From: Candidatus Saccharimonadales bacterium
GTDB taxonomy: Bacteria > Patescibacteriota > Saccharimonadia > Saccharimonadales > Saccharimonadaceae
Assembly (NCBI GenBank): GCA_030146045.1
Contig: JASLDG010000007.1
Location: 1-11,808, forward strand
Direction: 5' to 3'
Length of the DNA stretch: 11,808 bases
The position numbers and the translations under genes are program-made. The notes below the pieces were generated by a model, which made no database searches, had not been told where the DNA came from, and worked only from the letters and a program-made list of their open reading frames with translations. Position 1 is the first letter of the stretch. Every line of letters begins with the position of its first letter. This document shows, one piece after another, positions 1 to 7,277 of the stretch.

Positions 1-176
1 GTAACTTCCCCGTAGGGCAAGGGCTCTTCTTTGCTGGCTCAAATCACGTCCATATCCAGGTGGTTGCATCTCGTACCGAACACCAGCTGGTCACCACCAA
101 CCCCGTCCAGCAACTCCAGCAAGAGGAAGAGCAGCGAATCGCAGCACAGCGCGCGCAACAAGAAGGAGCGGGCTAG
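1..176 (+). CDS. VirB4/TraC-type conjugation ATPase, C-terminal end (partial)
   Basis: This is the 3' end of a gene entering from the left; the reading frame begins at base 3 and ends with TAG at 174-176, giving 57 visible residues. The segment GQGLFFAGSNHVHIQVVAS, followed by a TTNP stretch, resembles the extreme C-terminus of VirB4/TraC/CagE-family ATPases, which power pilus assembly and substrate transfer at the inner face of a type IV secretion channel. After that comes a Q/E/A-rich tail of about 22 residues, probably disordered or helical. The Walker motifs lie outside the window, so the assignment rests on this C-terminal signature and on the secreted and membrane wall hydrolases downstream. 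It ends 21 bases before the next gene and is probably in the same operon. A different P-loop ATPase is possible but less likely. Confidence 0.62.
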   Translation, partial: NFPVGQGLFFAGSNHVHIQVVASRTEHQLVTTNPVQQLQQEEEQRIAAQRAQQEGAG

Positions 177-183
177 CGCTAGC
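172..183. repeat. 12-bp perfect palindrome over the virB4-like stop codon
   Basis: GCTAGCGCTAGC is its own reverse complement and also a direct repeat of GCTAGC. It covers the TAG stop (174-176) and most of the short gap to the next gene. No T-run follows, so it is not a typical intrinsic terminator. It could be a protein-binding site or a chance motif. Confidence 0.35.
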
Positions 184-197
184 CTCGCAAATGGCCT

Positions 198-3100
198 ATG
201 CCAGTCAAAGAAGATGAACGGCTTGATCCCTCGGCAACAGCTGCCGATGATTTGATGAACCGTGAATTCAATGCGCTGGTTTCCCCCGAGCATTATAATC
301 AAGACGCCGATAGTTCGACCGAAGATAGCAATGTCGAAAAGGCGCAAAAAACCCACACAAACTCAGATGGAGATATTGCTAACCCAAATAAAAACCGGGA
401 TCAAGCAAAGGATAAAGAAGAAGCGGGCAATAGTCTATTTAATAACGGTGACGGAATTGAAAAAGGGAGCCAACTTAAAGGTACATTCAAAGGCAAAGGT
501 AGGGGTGGTCGGTTTAAGAAGTTTGGCCCATCTGGCGGGATGGCTGGGTTGTTTATTGGGGCACTCATTGCCGGCAGTACCTTTTCCATCCCAGCTGCGC
601 TTGTCGTAATGATGGAGAAGATTTTTACCAATGCCAACACAATGGACCTTCGTGGAAATCATATGATGATGCGCGGGCGTCTTGGCACACTCATGAACTC
701 GATTAACCCCTTGAGTGATCGTGACTGCTCAACGAGTAAGATTAAGTGTAAAGTTACCGAAATGAGTGACCGAGAGAAAAAGCGCTGGGAAAAAATGGGG
801 GTAAAATTCGAAAGTAACCGATCGAAGCTTAATCCACTGAACAATAAAATTCGGAAAATGACCGTTACAATGCCCGATGGTCGCACAATCGACATAAAAA
901 ACGCTAAAGAATTTAACAGCCTCGTGAAAAATGACTCTGGATTTAGACGAATGATGTGGGAGGTGCAGCATCCTAAGGCAGCATTCTTTATAGGCCCGGA
1001 TTCTAAATTCAGAAAAGTGCTCGGAAAATATGGCTTAAAAATGGGCGATGTCTTTAAATCTTCAAAAAATAAAGATAAGACCGCTCGTGAAGAAGAAAAT
1101 AAAAAGAAAATGGATACCCACACCAAAGCCGAATCAGCGAGCACGGACGCGGATAAGATAAAATTAAGGGATAAAATAAAAGAAAAACTTAATGGAAACA
1201 AAAAAGTTACCGCAGCCAAAGACAGTGCTCGTAACGCAGGCGGCAAACTCGGTGGCAAAATGGGGAGCGCCGTAGGAATAGCAGGAGCGGCAAGCGTACC
1301 TGTTGAATTTGCCTGTATGGCATATAACGTCGTCAGAGCAGTCTCGGCCACCACAAAACTATATTTCTATAAAGACCTCTTTGCATTCTTCTATCCTTTC
1401 ATGCAGGCAGCAGGGCAACTTGAAGACCAGGGTAACATAGATCCCGAAACAATAGAGTATATTGCCGACCGATTAACATGGTACCAGCCAGCAGAAACTG
1501 CAAAAGATGCGGATCAAAAATCAAAAATCGGACTCACGGCAACTGATTCACAAGGCTTCCAAGCGGCACTTTACGGTGATTATGGAAAACTTAAGGAATA
1601 TACAAAACATTATGCACCATGGTATATCGTTTCTGGCGTCACCCTTTCGAAGAAACTCTCAGAAATTCAAGCAGCCGTAGGAGGTAAACAAAACATTCGC
1701 GCAGCATGCTTAACTGCGAAAACAATCGGGTATGTGTCTACTGCAGCTGGCTTAGCCGCCACTGGTGTAGCTTGTGCCGTTTCACTAGGTATTACGTGCG
1801 CACTTCAGGTAATTGGCGGAGTTATTGGTGCAGCAGCAGGTATGGCCGCAGTCGCCTATTTAACAGGAGAGTTTGTAGACGTCATAACAAGCGAATCAGC
1901 CGATAGAATAGTCAAGGCATCCCTTAACTCTGATCTCAAGGGTGTAGACCTTGGCAACGCCTTGGCGGCTGCGATAGGGCTCTTCATGATGGAAAAGGGA
2001 CGAGGATCTGGGATGAAACCAGCAAGTAACACATCGCAAATAAAGAATTACCTATCTCAGACTGATAAGTACTACAATGATTACATCGCCATGGAGCAAG
2101 ATGCCGCCAAAGAAACACCATTTGATCCCTACAATCAATACTCATTCGCCGGTAGGGCAGTTGCAGCCTTAGGCACTTACCGATCTGGTGACACGACAAC
2201 TTACAGCGTGTTCGCGAATATCGTAGCTACTACGGCAGCATCGTTTGGTTCTTTATTTGGAAATACCGCTCAAGCTGGCTATTCTCAGCCAAATGAGATA
2301 ATGCGCACTCCAGGAGCACTCGAAGGTTCACTAAATCGCTGCGAAGACTTTGATATGGAAAATGTCGGTCTTGAATGCGACTGGACAGGAAGATCATTTG
2401 ATGTTGTCGAAAATGAGCCAATCCAGTGGGCAAATCAGATGGAAAATGGTGATGCGAGTGCATGGGATAAAACTGTTGATTATATGGCGAACAATAACTA
2501 TATTGAAGCCGATAGCGGTAAGCCGAAGCATTATGAGCAATACCAGGAAGATGGTGGTGGCGAAGATGAAAAGTCATATGATAACGAATACCTTATGTAT
2601 AAAGCATATTGTACCGAAGACAGAATATATCCACTCGGCACATCAGCAAAGGCGATAGATGATTACGATTTTTCAACAATCAATGATAAGACGGCCGCAC
2701 GTAACTGGTGGGACGGCAACGCCTGTGGTGGCAATGATGATACCGGCAAGCCAGATCCAAAGCTAAAAGAGAAACTGAACTATTTCTTCTTTTACTACAA
2801 TATGTGTGAAACACAAATGGGCATTGCTAATGGAAATCAGAAATGCTGGGAGGACACAGAAGTGTCCGACAGTACCGATAGTACATCTCCTGCTGAAAAG
2901 AATACAGGTGACTGGGTGATTCCAACTTCCGGTCAATGCCTCTCGCCGTATGGTCAGCGGTGGGGTACGCTTCATGCCGGAGTTGATATTTCTCCTCCCC
3001 AAGGTACTCCTATCGTTGCACCAACCAGTATGAAGATTATCAGTGCTGGCGATAAGTCCGATGGCTACGGAAACTCTGTAGTGGCACGAGCAACTGATGG

Positions 3101-3347
3101 CACTAACTACATGTTCCGATTCGGACATATGGTTTCCCAACCGCCCGTCAAGCCTGGGCAAGAAGTATCGAAAGGCGCTGCAATCGGCAACGTTGGCGCC
3201 ACAGGACAGGTAACCGGCCCTCATTTGCACTTCGAAATCTACGACCCGTCAAGTGCGGACGGCGCCTATGCAAGCAACGGCAAACCCCTCGATCCTGTTC
3301 CTATTCTCTCTAAACACGGAGTGCAGCTTTCATGTACCGAAGCATAA
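198..3347 (+). CDS. A1: polytopic membrane protein with C-terminal M23 peptidase, T4SS-associated
   Basis: This 1049-residue protein begins with about 100 acidic, polar, probably disordered residues. A Lys/Arg/Gly-rich patch and a membrane segment near 115-139 follow. Further hydrophobic stretches lie around 355-385, 388-410, 502-560 (Ala/Gly-rich, possibly two passes), 585-605 and 670-692. A Lys/Glu-rich, possibly coiled-coil stretch covers about 290-345. The C-terminus (about 910-1035) is an M23 (LytM/peptidoglycan endopeptidase) domain with H926-x3-D930, H977 in a GHM context and H1009-x-H1011, so all metal and catalytic positions are present. The basic patch before the first membrane segment predicts N-in topology; the M23 domain is presumably outside. 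The arrangement suggests a VirB6/TrbL-like channel part fused to a wall peptidase, but VirB6 homology is inference. ATG 198 is the first usable start in this frame (stop at 180-182) and lacks a close Shine-Dalgarno. It overlaps the next gene by 16 bases and is paralogous to the gene at 7278-10271. Confidence 0.85.
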   Translation: MPVKEDERLDPSATAADDLMNREFNALVSPEHYNQDADSSTEDSNVEKAQKTHTNSDGDIANPNKNRDQAKDKEEAGNSLFNNGDGIEKGSQLKGTFKGKGRGGRFKKFGPSGGMAGLFIGALIAGSTFSIPAALVVMMEKIFTNANTMDLRGNHMMMRGRLGTLMNSINPLSDRDCSTSKIKCKVTEMSDREKKRWEKMGVKFESNRSKLNPLNNKIRKMTVTMPDGRTIDIKNAKEFNSLVKNDSGFRRMMWEVQHPKAAFFIGPDSKFRKVLGKYGLKMGDVFKSSKNKDKTAREEENKKKMDTHTKAESASTDADKIKLRDKIKEKLNGNKKVTAAKDSARNAGGKLGGKMGSAVGIAGAASVPVEFACMAYNVVRAVSATTKLYFYKDLFAFFYPFMQAAGQLEDQGNIDPETIEYIADRLTWYQPAETAKDADQKSKIGLTATDSQGFQAALYGDYGKLKEYTKHYAPWYIVSGVTLSKKLSEIQAAVGGKQNIRAACLTAKTIGYVSTAAGLAATGVACAVSLGITCALQVIGGVIGAAAGMAAVAYLTGEFVDVITSESADRIVKASLNSDLKGVDLGNALAAAIGLFMMEKGRGSGMKPASNTSQIKNYLSQTDKYYNDYIAMEQDAAKETPFDPYNQYSFAGRAVAALGTYRSGDTTTYSVFANIVATTAASFGSLFGNTAQAGYSQPNEIMRTPGALEGSLNRCEDFDMENVGLECDWTGRSFDVVENEPIQWANQMENGDASAWDKTVDYMANNNYIEADSGKPKHYEQYQEDGGGEDEKSYDNEYLMYKAYCTEDRIYPLGTSAKAIDDYDFSTINDKTAARNWWDGNACGGNDDTGKPDPKLKEKLNYFFFYYNMCETQMGIANGNQKCWEDTEVSDSTDSTSPAEKNTGDWVIPTSGQCLSPYGQRWGTLHAGVDISPPQGTPIVAPTSMKIISAGDKSDGYGNSVVARATDGTNYMFRFGHMVSQPPVKPGQEVSKGAAIGNVGATGQVTGPHLHFEIYDPSSADGAYASNGKPLDPVPILSKHGVQLSCTEA

Positions 3348-5659
3348 CACTATGGGGTAGGCGGTTTATACTTGCTTTGCTCGCGGTTGTCATTGCGATA
3401 TCTCCATCGGTTTCCGCCAAAACAACATATGAATTCCGCGCACTCAATGATGTACTTTGGTATGAAGAAGGTTGTACTCCCACGAGCACAACATCGACAC
3501 CCACGGCTACACCGGTTGATAGTAAAGAAAAATCAAAAGATGAGAAGATCGCTAAAATATTAATCCCGCTATTCGACAGCGGCAAGATAGCTGAAGCATT
3601 AGCTGCGATTGAAAAATACAAATTTGGCGGTATGGCCATGACTGGGAGTGGCAAGTCATTTGATAAGGCATTCTTTGACGACGCGAAGTCAAAAGCGGGA
3701 GGTTCATTCATACCTATGGCCGATGAAGAGGGTGGCAATGTAGCACGCTATGGCATAGCAACTAAAGCAGCTTCTGAGCTTGGCAAGATGTCTACAGAAG
3801 ATGTTAAGAAAGAGGGGCAACGCGTTGCCGAAGGACTCAAAGGCTACGGCATCGAAGTCGATCTTGCCCCTGTACTTGACATAGAAAAACCCGGCCTTAG
3901 TAATCATCTCAACCAAAATATGGGCGGCAAGTCACGTGCCTTTGGTACCGACGCCAAAACCGTCACCGAAAAAGCCGGCGCTTTTGCCGAAGGGCTAAAC
4001 GCAGGCGGCATCAAGCCAACCTATAAACACTTCCCAGGTCTTGGACAAGCAACTGCACACACTGACTTCAACCCAGCAACGCTTGATTATAGCAAGCTTG
4101 GCGAAGACCTCAAGCCATTCCAGTCACTTGCTAATCAAAACTCTGGACTTGTCATGTTAAGTAACGCCAAAATCACTGGGCTAGGTGGTGATGATGGTCT
4201 CCCTGCTCCGACCAATAAACGACTCGTCGAAAAACTACGTGGTGAAGTTGGCTTTAGTGGAACTATTATCACGGATGACCTTGACGCTGTTGCTAAATGG
4301 CCAGGAAGTAGCGATCTTCCCACCATCGTTCTGAATAGTCTCAACGCAGGTGCAGATTTGCTTCTTTTCCGCTATAGTGACGACGCCACGGTTGATAAAA
4401 TAATCGAAAAGATCAAAGGTGGAAGCTCAGAGGATCGTATAAATGAAGCGTATAGTAAATACCAGTCCACCGCTTCTTCAAGCACAACAACACCATCGGC
4501 AACTCCATCTGGGGGAGATGGTTGCAGCTGCTCAGCAGATGGGGGCGGCACTGTTGCCCTGGAAGGTAAGGATAATACCGAAAAGATTTTGAAATTCTTC
4601 ATGAGCAAAGGACTATCCCTTGCACAGGCGGCTGGTTTTGTCGGAAACATGATGCAGGAGTCAGGTCTGAATCCGGCGATCATCCAGGGAGGAAAAATCG
4701 CCGACGACTCCTATAAGCCGCAGAATGGCGTTGGGTTTGGACTCGTACAATGGACGTTTACTTCACGTCAGCAGCCACTTGTCGATCTTGCCAAGGAGAA
4801 GAATAAAAAGATCACAGACCTCGACTTACAACTTGAGTATGTTTGGAAAGAAGTCAATGCAGGATACAAAGGAACGCTCGACGCACTGAAAAAGACCCAA
4901 GATCCTGTTGAAGCGGCTGTCATTGTGCACGGACCACCAAGCCCTGGCTACGAAGCTTCTGCAGATTCACCTGAAGCCGTCAGAAGTGTTCGCGGCGGTA
5001 ATGCCAAAAAGGTATACGACAAATACAAAAATAGCGGCATGACACCAAGCCAAGTAAGCGACACTGGGAGCACGAGTGGGTGTGGTGATACCGGAAGTAC
5101 CGCCCCAATGTCAGAAGATTGCGCCGCACTTGTTGCAAAATACAAGCAACTACGCGGATCAAAGCTTGTCGAGACCAACTCAAAAGAGATAGATAACGAC
5201 CTCGCTAATTGTACTACCGGGCCAATTCAATGCGGCACCGCCATAGGGAGTGGGGGAGGTGTCAATCCGAAACTTCTACGTGCCCTTATTGCAGTAGTCG
5301 AAAACTCCGGTGGGGATAACGTCGACGTATGGAATATTAATACACGCCATCCATGCGATGGTCTCAACCACCCGAATGGCAAGGCTTCTGACCTTTACTG
5401 CCTTGATAATAAACACCAGGACGGCAAGGGAGGGTTTACCGCCCCTGGTAATGGTAATTTCTATGGGGTTTCAAATGGAGGCAAGGGACCATCACGAGAT
5501 AAATGTAACCGGATGTTTAAATATCTTTACGAACATTACGATGAGTTAGGGCTCACTGAACTTATCTGGAATGCCGATACCGACTTTAGCAAAACGGGAG
5601 TAGGTAAACATATGAATGTAAGTGGACACGATGACCACATACACATTGGAGTGAAGTAA
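3332..5659 (+). CDS. B1: secreted triple-domain wall hydrolase (GH3 hexosaminidase, phage-type lysozyme, LAS metallopeptidase)
   Basis: This 775-residue protein has a signal peptide (about 1-29, ending SVSA) and then a conserved NDVLWYEEGC motif at 39-48. After a Thr/Pro linker, a glycoside hydrolase family 3 domain (about 70-380) resembles NagZ-type beta-N-acetylhexosaminidase: DEEGG at 131-135, KHFPG from K232, H243 in the catalytic loop and ITDDL with D315/D316 at the nucleophile site. A Ser/Thr linker leads to a phage-tail-lysozyme-like domain (about 414-566) with probable catalytic E443 in QESGLNP. After a Cys-containing linker, residues about 644-775 form a LAS-type (M15/M74-like) zinc peptidase, with H680-x6-D687 (HPNGKASD) and H769-x-H771 (DDHIHI) at the very C-terminus. 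It should cut both glycan and peptide bonds in the wall. The start overlaps A1 and has GGAG at 3318-3321. Unlike cytosolic NagZ it is clearly exported. The domain calls are motif-based. Confidence 0.88.
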   Translation: MYRSITLWGRRFILALLAVVIAISPSVSAKTTYEFRALNDVLWYEEGCTPTSTTSTPTATPVDSKEKSKDEKIAKILIPLFDSGKIAEALAAIEKYKFGGMAMTGSGKSFDKAFFDDAKSKAGGSFIPMADEEGGNVARYGIATKAASELGKMSTEDVKKEGQRVAEGLKGYGIEVDLAPVLDIEKPGLSNHLNQNMGGKSRAFGTDAKTVTEKAGAFAEGLNAGGIKPTYKHFPGLGQATAHTDFNPATLDYSKLGEDLKPFQSLANQNSGLVMLSNAKITGLGGDDGLPAPTNKRLVEKLRGEVGFSGTIITDDLDAVAKWPGSSDLPTIVLNSLNAGADLLLFRYSDDATVDKIIEKIKGGSSEDRINEAYSKYQSTASSSTTTPSATPSGGDGCSCSADGGGTVALEGKDNTEKILKFFMSKGLSLAQAAGFVGNMMQESGLNPAIIQGGKIADDSYKPQNGVGFGLVQWTFTSRQQPLVDLAKEKNKKITDLDLQLEYVWKEVNAGYKGTLDALKKTQDPVEAAVIVHGPPSPGYEASADSPEAVRSVRGGNAKKVYDKYKNSGMTPSQVSDTGSTSGCGDTGSTAPMSEDCAALVAKYKQLRGSKLVETNSKEIDNDLANCTTGPIQCGTAIGSGGGVNPKLLRALIAVVENSGGDNVDVWNINTRHPCDGLNHPNGKASDLYCLDNKHQDGKGGFTAPGNGNFYGVSNGGKGPSRDKCNRMFKYLYEHYDELGLTELIWNADTDFSKTGVGKHMNVSGHDDHIHIGVK
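4931..4968 (+). repeat. 38-bp identical tract, copy 1 (in the B1 lysozyme domain)
   Basis: These 38 bases encode GPPSPGYEASADS and are identical, synonymous sites included, to 10811-10848 in the paralogous gene. The flanking codons of the two genes differ freely at third positions. Confidence 0.9.
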
Positions 5660-5661
5660 AA

Positions 5662-7224
5662 ATGGTAGATTATTTTATACAAAAAGCAACCGAATTTGTC
5701 ATCAACCATGGAAAAGCACTATTTTATTTTACTATCGCGCTCTGCGTTGTACTCATTGCTGCAAAATACCTTTCGTCGATTGCAATCATAGAAATAGAAG
5801 TCGATACAGCAGCTACGGGCAGCTCCCAAACACCTCGTGTATTTATGAATACCGCAACAACAACTAAAGAGCTTGGCAAGCCTGGTGTTTACATTGTTTC
5901 GCGTGATCTTAAGAGCATTCTTGCTACAACTGAAAATAATATACGTACCCAATCAATGATTAATATTCCATGGTATGGATATGCTCATAAAAAAATCGCA
6001 CTTCATCGAGACAAGAACGCTGACAAAATTGCCTTCAAATCATCGCTGGACGATGTATGCGGCGCGTACAGTAAAAACCTTGATCGGATGATGCAATATA
6101 GCTGCAAGAATCCTCAGGCAGTCGTATATTACAGTGCCCCACAAGATAAAACGTGGTCCATAGAGACACTTGTAGATGGAACTCATTATTCCAACACGCC
6201 AATTGCTCCTTATAAAGGAGGTATTATCGGTATATCATATTCCGAAGATAGTGATGCTGGTCATTACGAATCTATCGTAGGCGTCAGTGACACCGGAGAA
6301 GTACGATTATATCAACAGCCTGATAATATCAGTCGGACTGACTTCGCCCAAGCGCGTATTTTTACCGACGAACAAAACCAAGCAAACGATAGGTTTGTGC
6401 TTGTCGAGAAAAACGGTGCGATCCACCTTGCCACTCCTGGTCAAGACAAAGATAACCCGGCCGTAAATTACACTACCATTCCCGCACCCGCTACCTATAG
6501 CCCCACACTCGAGCAAACGCAATGCCACCTACAGGATACATCCGTAATATGCTACCGAGGACTCGCTACAAATATTGGCGACTCCACCGAAGATACGGCC
6601 AAAGTCCAACCGCAAATTATCAAATTAACATTTGGTAGTGAAAAAACCACCATAACACCTATAGGCGACAGCCTCCCTATATTCGATTTTGACGTAACAA
6701 ATGATGGGCAATTATACGGTTTGAGCTACAAAAAACTTATACGGTTTACTCAAAAAAGTAACACATACTATCCGGAAGAACTCTCTCAAAATGTAGATAG
6801 TATCGCAGCGGGTGATAAGCTCTATTTTTTGCAGAATAACGGAGTCTTTACTATCGATCCCACGTCTCATGATGCCTATCAGGTATTTTATTCGCATAAC
6901 ATACAACCAGACAAGCTCCTCACATCCAGTGACCGAGTGTTTATTATCGGAAAATCAGTTAATAATTCCGAGGACACCTATGCCTGGCGTCTCAATGACG
7001 ATGACGATGTCAACTACAGCAATCGCCTTATCGATATTCTGCCGTCATTCCCAGCTTCAAGTGCGTATGGAAGAACCGATCTTGTAGGAAATACCCTCGA
7101 TATACAAGTACTTGCGAGTCGAATTGATACAGAAGCCGATATACGCCGCAAAAAACAGGCTACCCTCGATTACTTAAAGGATCTTGGTGTTAATATCGAC
7201 CAACTGACTATCGCTAACTTTTAA
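5662..7224 (+). CDS. C1: single-pass membrane protein with large beta-rich extracytoplasmic domain, unknown function
   Basis: I do not recognise a named family in this 520-residue protein. A short N-terminus with K/H residues precedes one strong membrane helix (about 18-42), so the rest is probably extracytoplasmic. The ectodomain has repeated beta-strand-like blocks of hydrophobic runs separated by Asn/Asp/Gly turns, for example GVSDTGEVRLY, FVLVEKNGAIHLAT, FDVTNDGQLYGLS and KLYFLQNNGVFTI. This spacing suggests a beta-propeller or similar repeat fold. A charged, probably helical tail (about 495-520) ends the protein. It starts 2 bases after B1, with GGAG at 5648-5651 ten bases upstream, so it should be translationally coupled. 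Its place in the cassette and its N-terminal design match the gene at 11497, where the ectodomain starts with a PEGA-like segment. A role as a wall-spanning scaffold or sensor for the secretion apparatus is inference. Confidence 0.75.
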   Translation: MVDYFIQKATEFVINHGKALFYFTIALCVVLIAAKYLSSIAIIEIEVDTAATGSSQTPRVFMNTATTTKELGKPGVYIVSRDLKSILATTENNIRTQSMINIPWYGYAHKKIALHRDKNADKIAFKSSLDDVCGAYSKNLDRMMQYSCKNPQAVVYYSAPQDKTWSIETLVDGTHYSNTPIAPYKGGIIGISYSEDSDAGHYESIVGVSDTGEVRLYQQPDNISRTDFAQARIFTDEQNQANDRFVLVEKNGAIHLATPGQDKDNPAVNYTTIPAPATYSPTLEQTQCHLQDTSVICYRGLATNIGDSTEDTAKVQPQIIKLTFGSEKTTITPIGDSLPIFDFDVTNDGQLYGLSYKKLIRFTQKSNTYYPEELSQNVDSIAAGDKLYFLQNNGVFTIDPTSHDAYQVFYSHNIQPDKLLTSSDRVFIIGKSVNNSEDTYAWRLNDDDDVNYSNRLIDILPSFPASSAYGRTDLVGNTLDIQVLASRIDTEADIRRKKQATLDYLKDLGVNIDQLTIANF

Positions 7225-7253
7225 TTTACATATTTTATGTTTTATGGTATCAT
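7225..7253 (+). promoter_or_regulatory. Sigma70-like promoter between the two cassettes
   Basis: TTTACA at 7225-7230 and TATCAT at 7248-7253 are each one base from the sigma70 consensus hexamers and lie exactly 17 bases apart. They fill the only intergenic gap larger than 21 bases here. Transcription would start near 7260, about 18 bases before the ATG at 7278. A second -10-like TATAGT at 7261-7266 has no good -35. It would put the start almost on the ATG, giving a near-leaderless message. No Shine-Dalgarno is visible before 7278. Confidence 0.55.
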
Positions 7254-7277
7254 TATGTCATATAGTTATCTGTTGTT

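Noticed and set aside
191..193. ATG at 191 as the start of A1
   Set aside because: It is in another frame and reaches a stop after a few codons; ATG 198 opens the long frame.
659..1354. Minus-strand open frame of 231 codons
   Set aside because: It lies wholly inside A1, whose frame has clear domain structure and a paralogue; the translated minus strand shows only Leu/Ser-rich shadow composition and no recognisable motif.
3332..5659. Annotating B1 simply as cytosolic NagZ of the recycling pathway
   Set aside because: A clear signal peptide and two further wall-hydrolase domains show an exported multidomain enzyme.
7225..7277. Intrinsic terminator between the cassettes
   Set aside because: The gap is AT-rich but I see no GC-rich hairpin followed by a T-run; a promoter explains it better.
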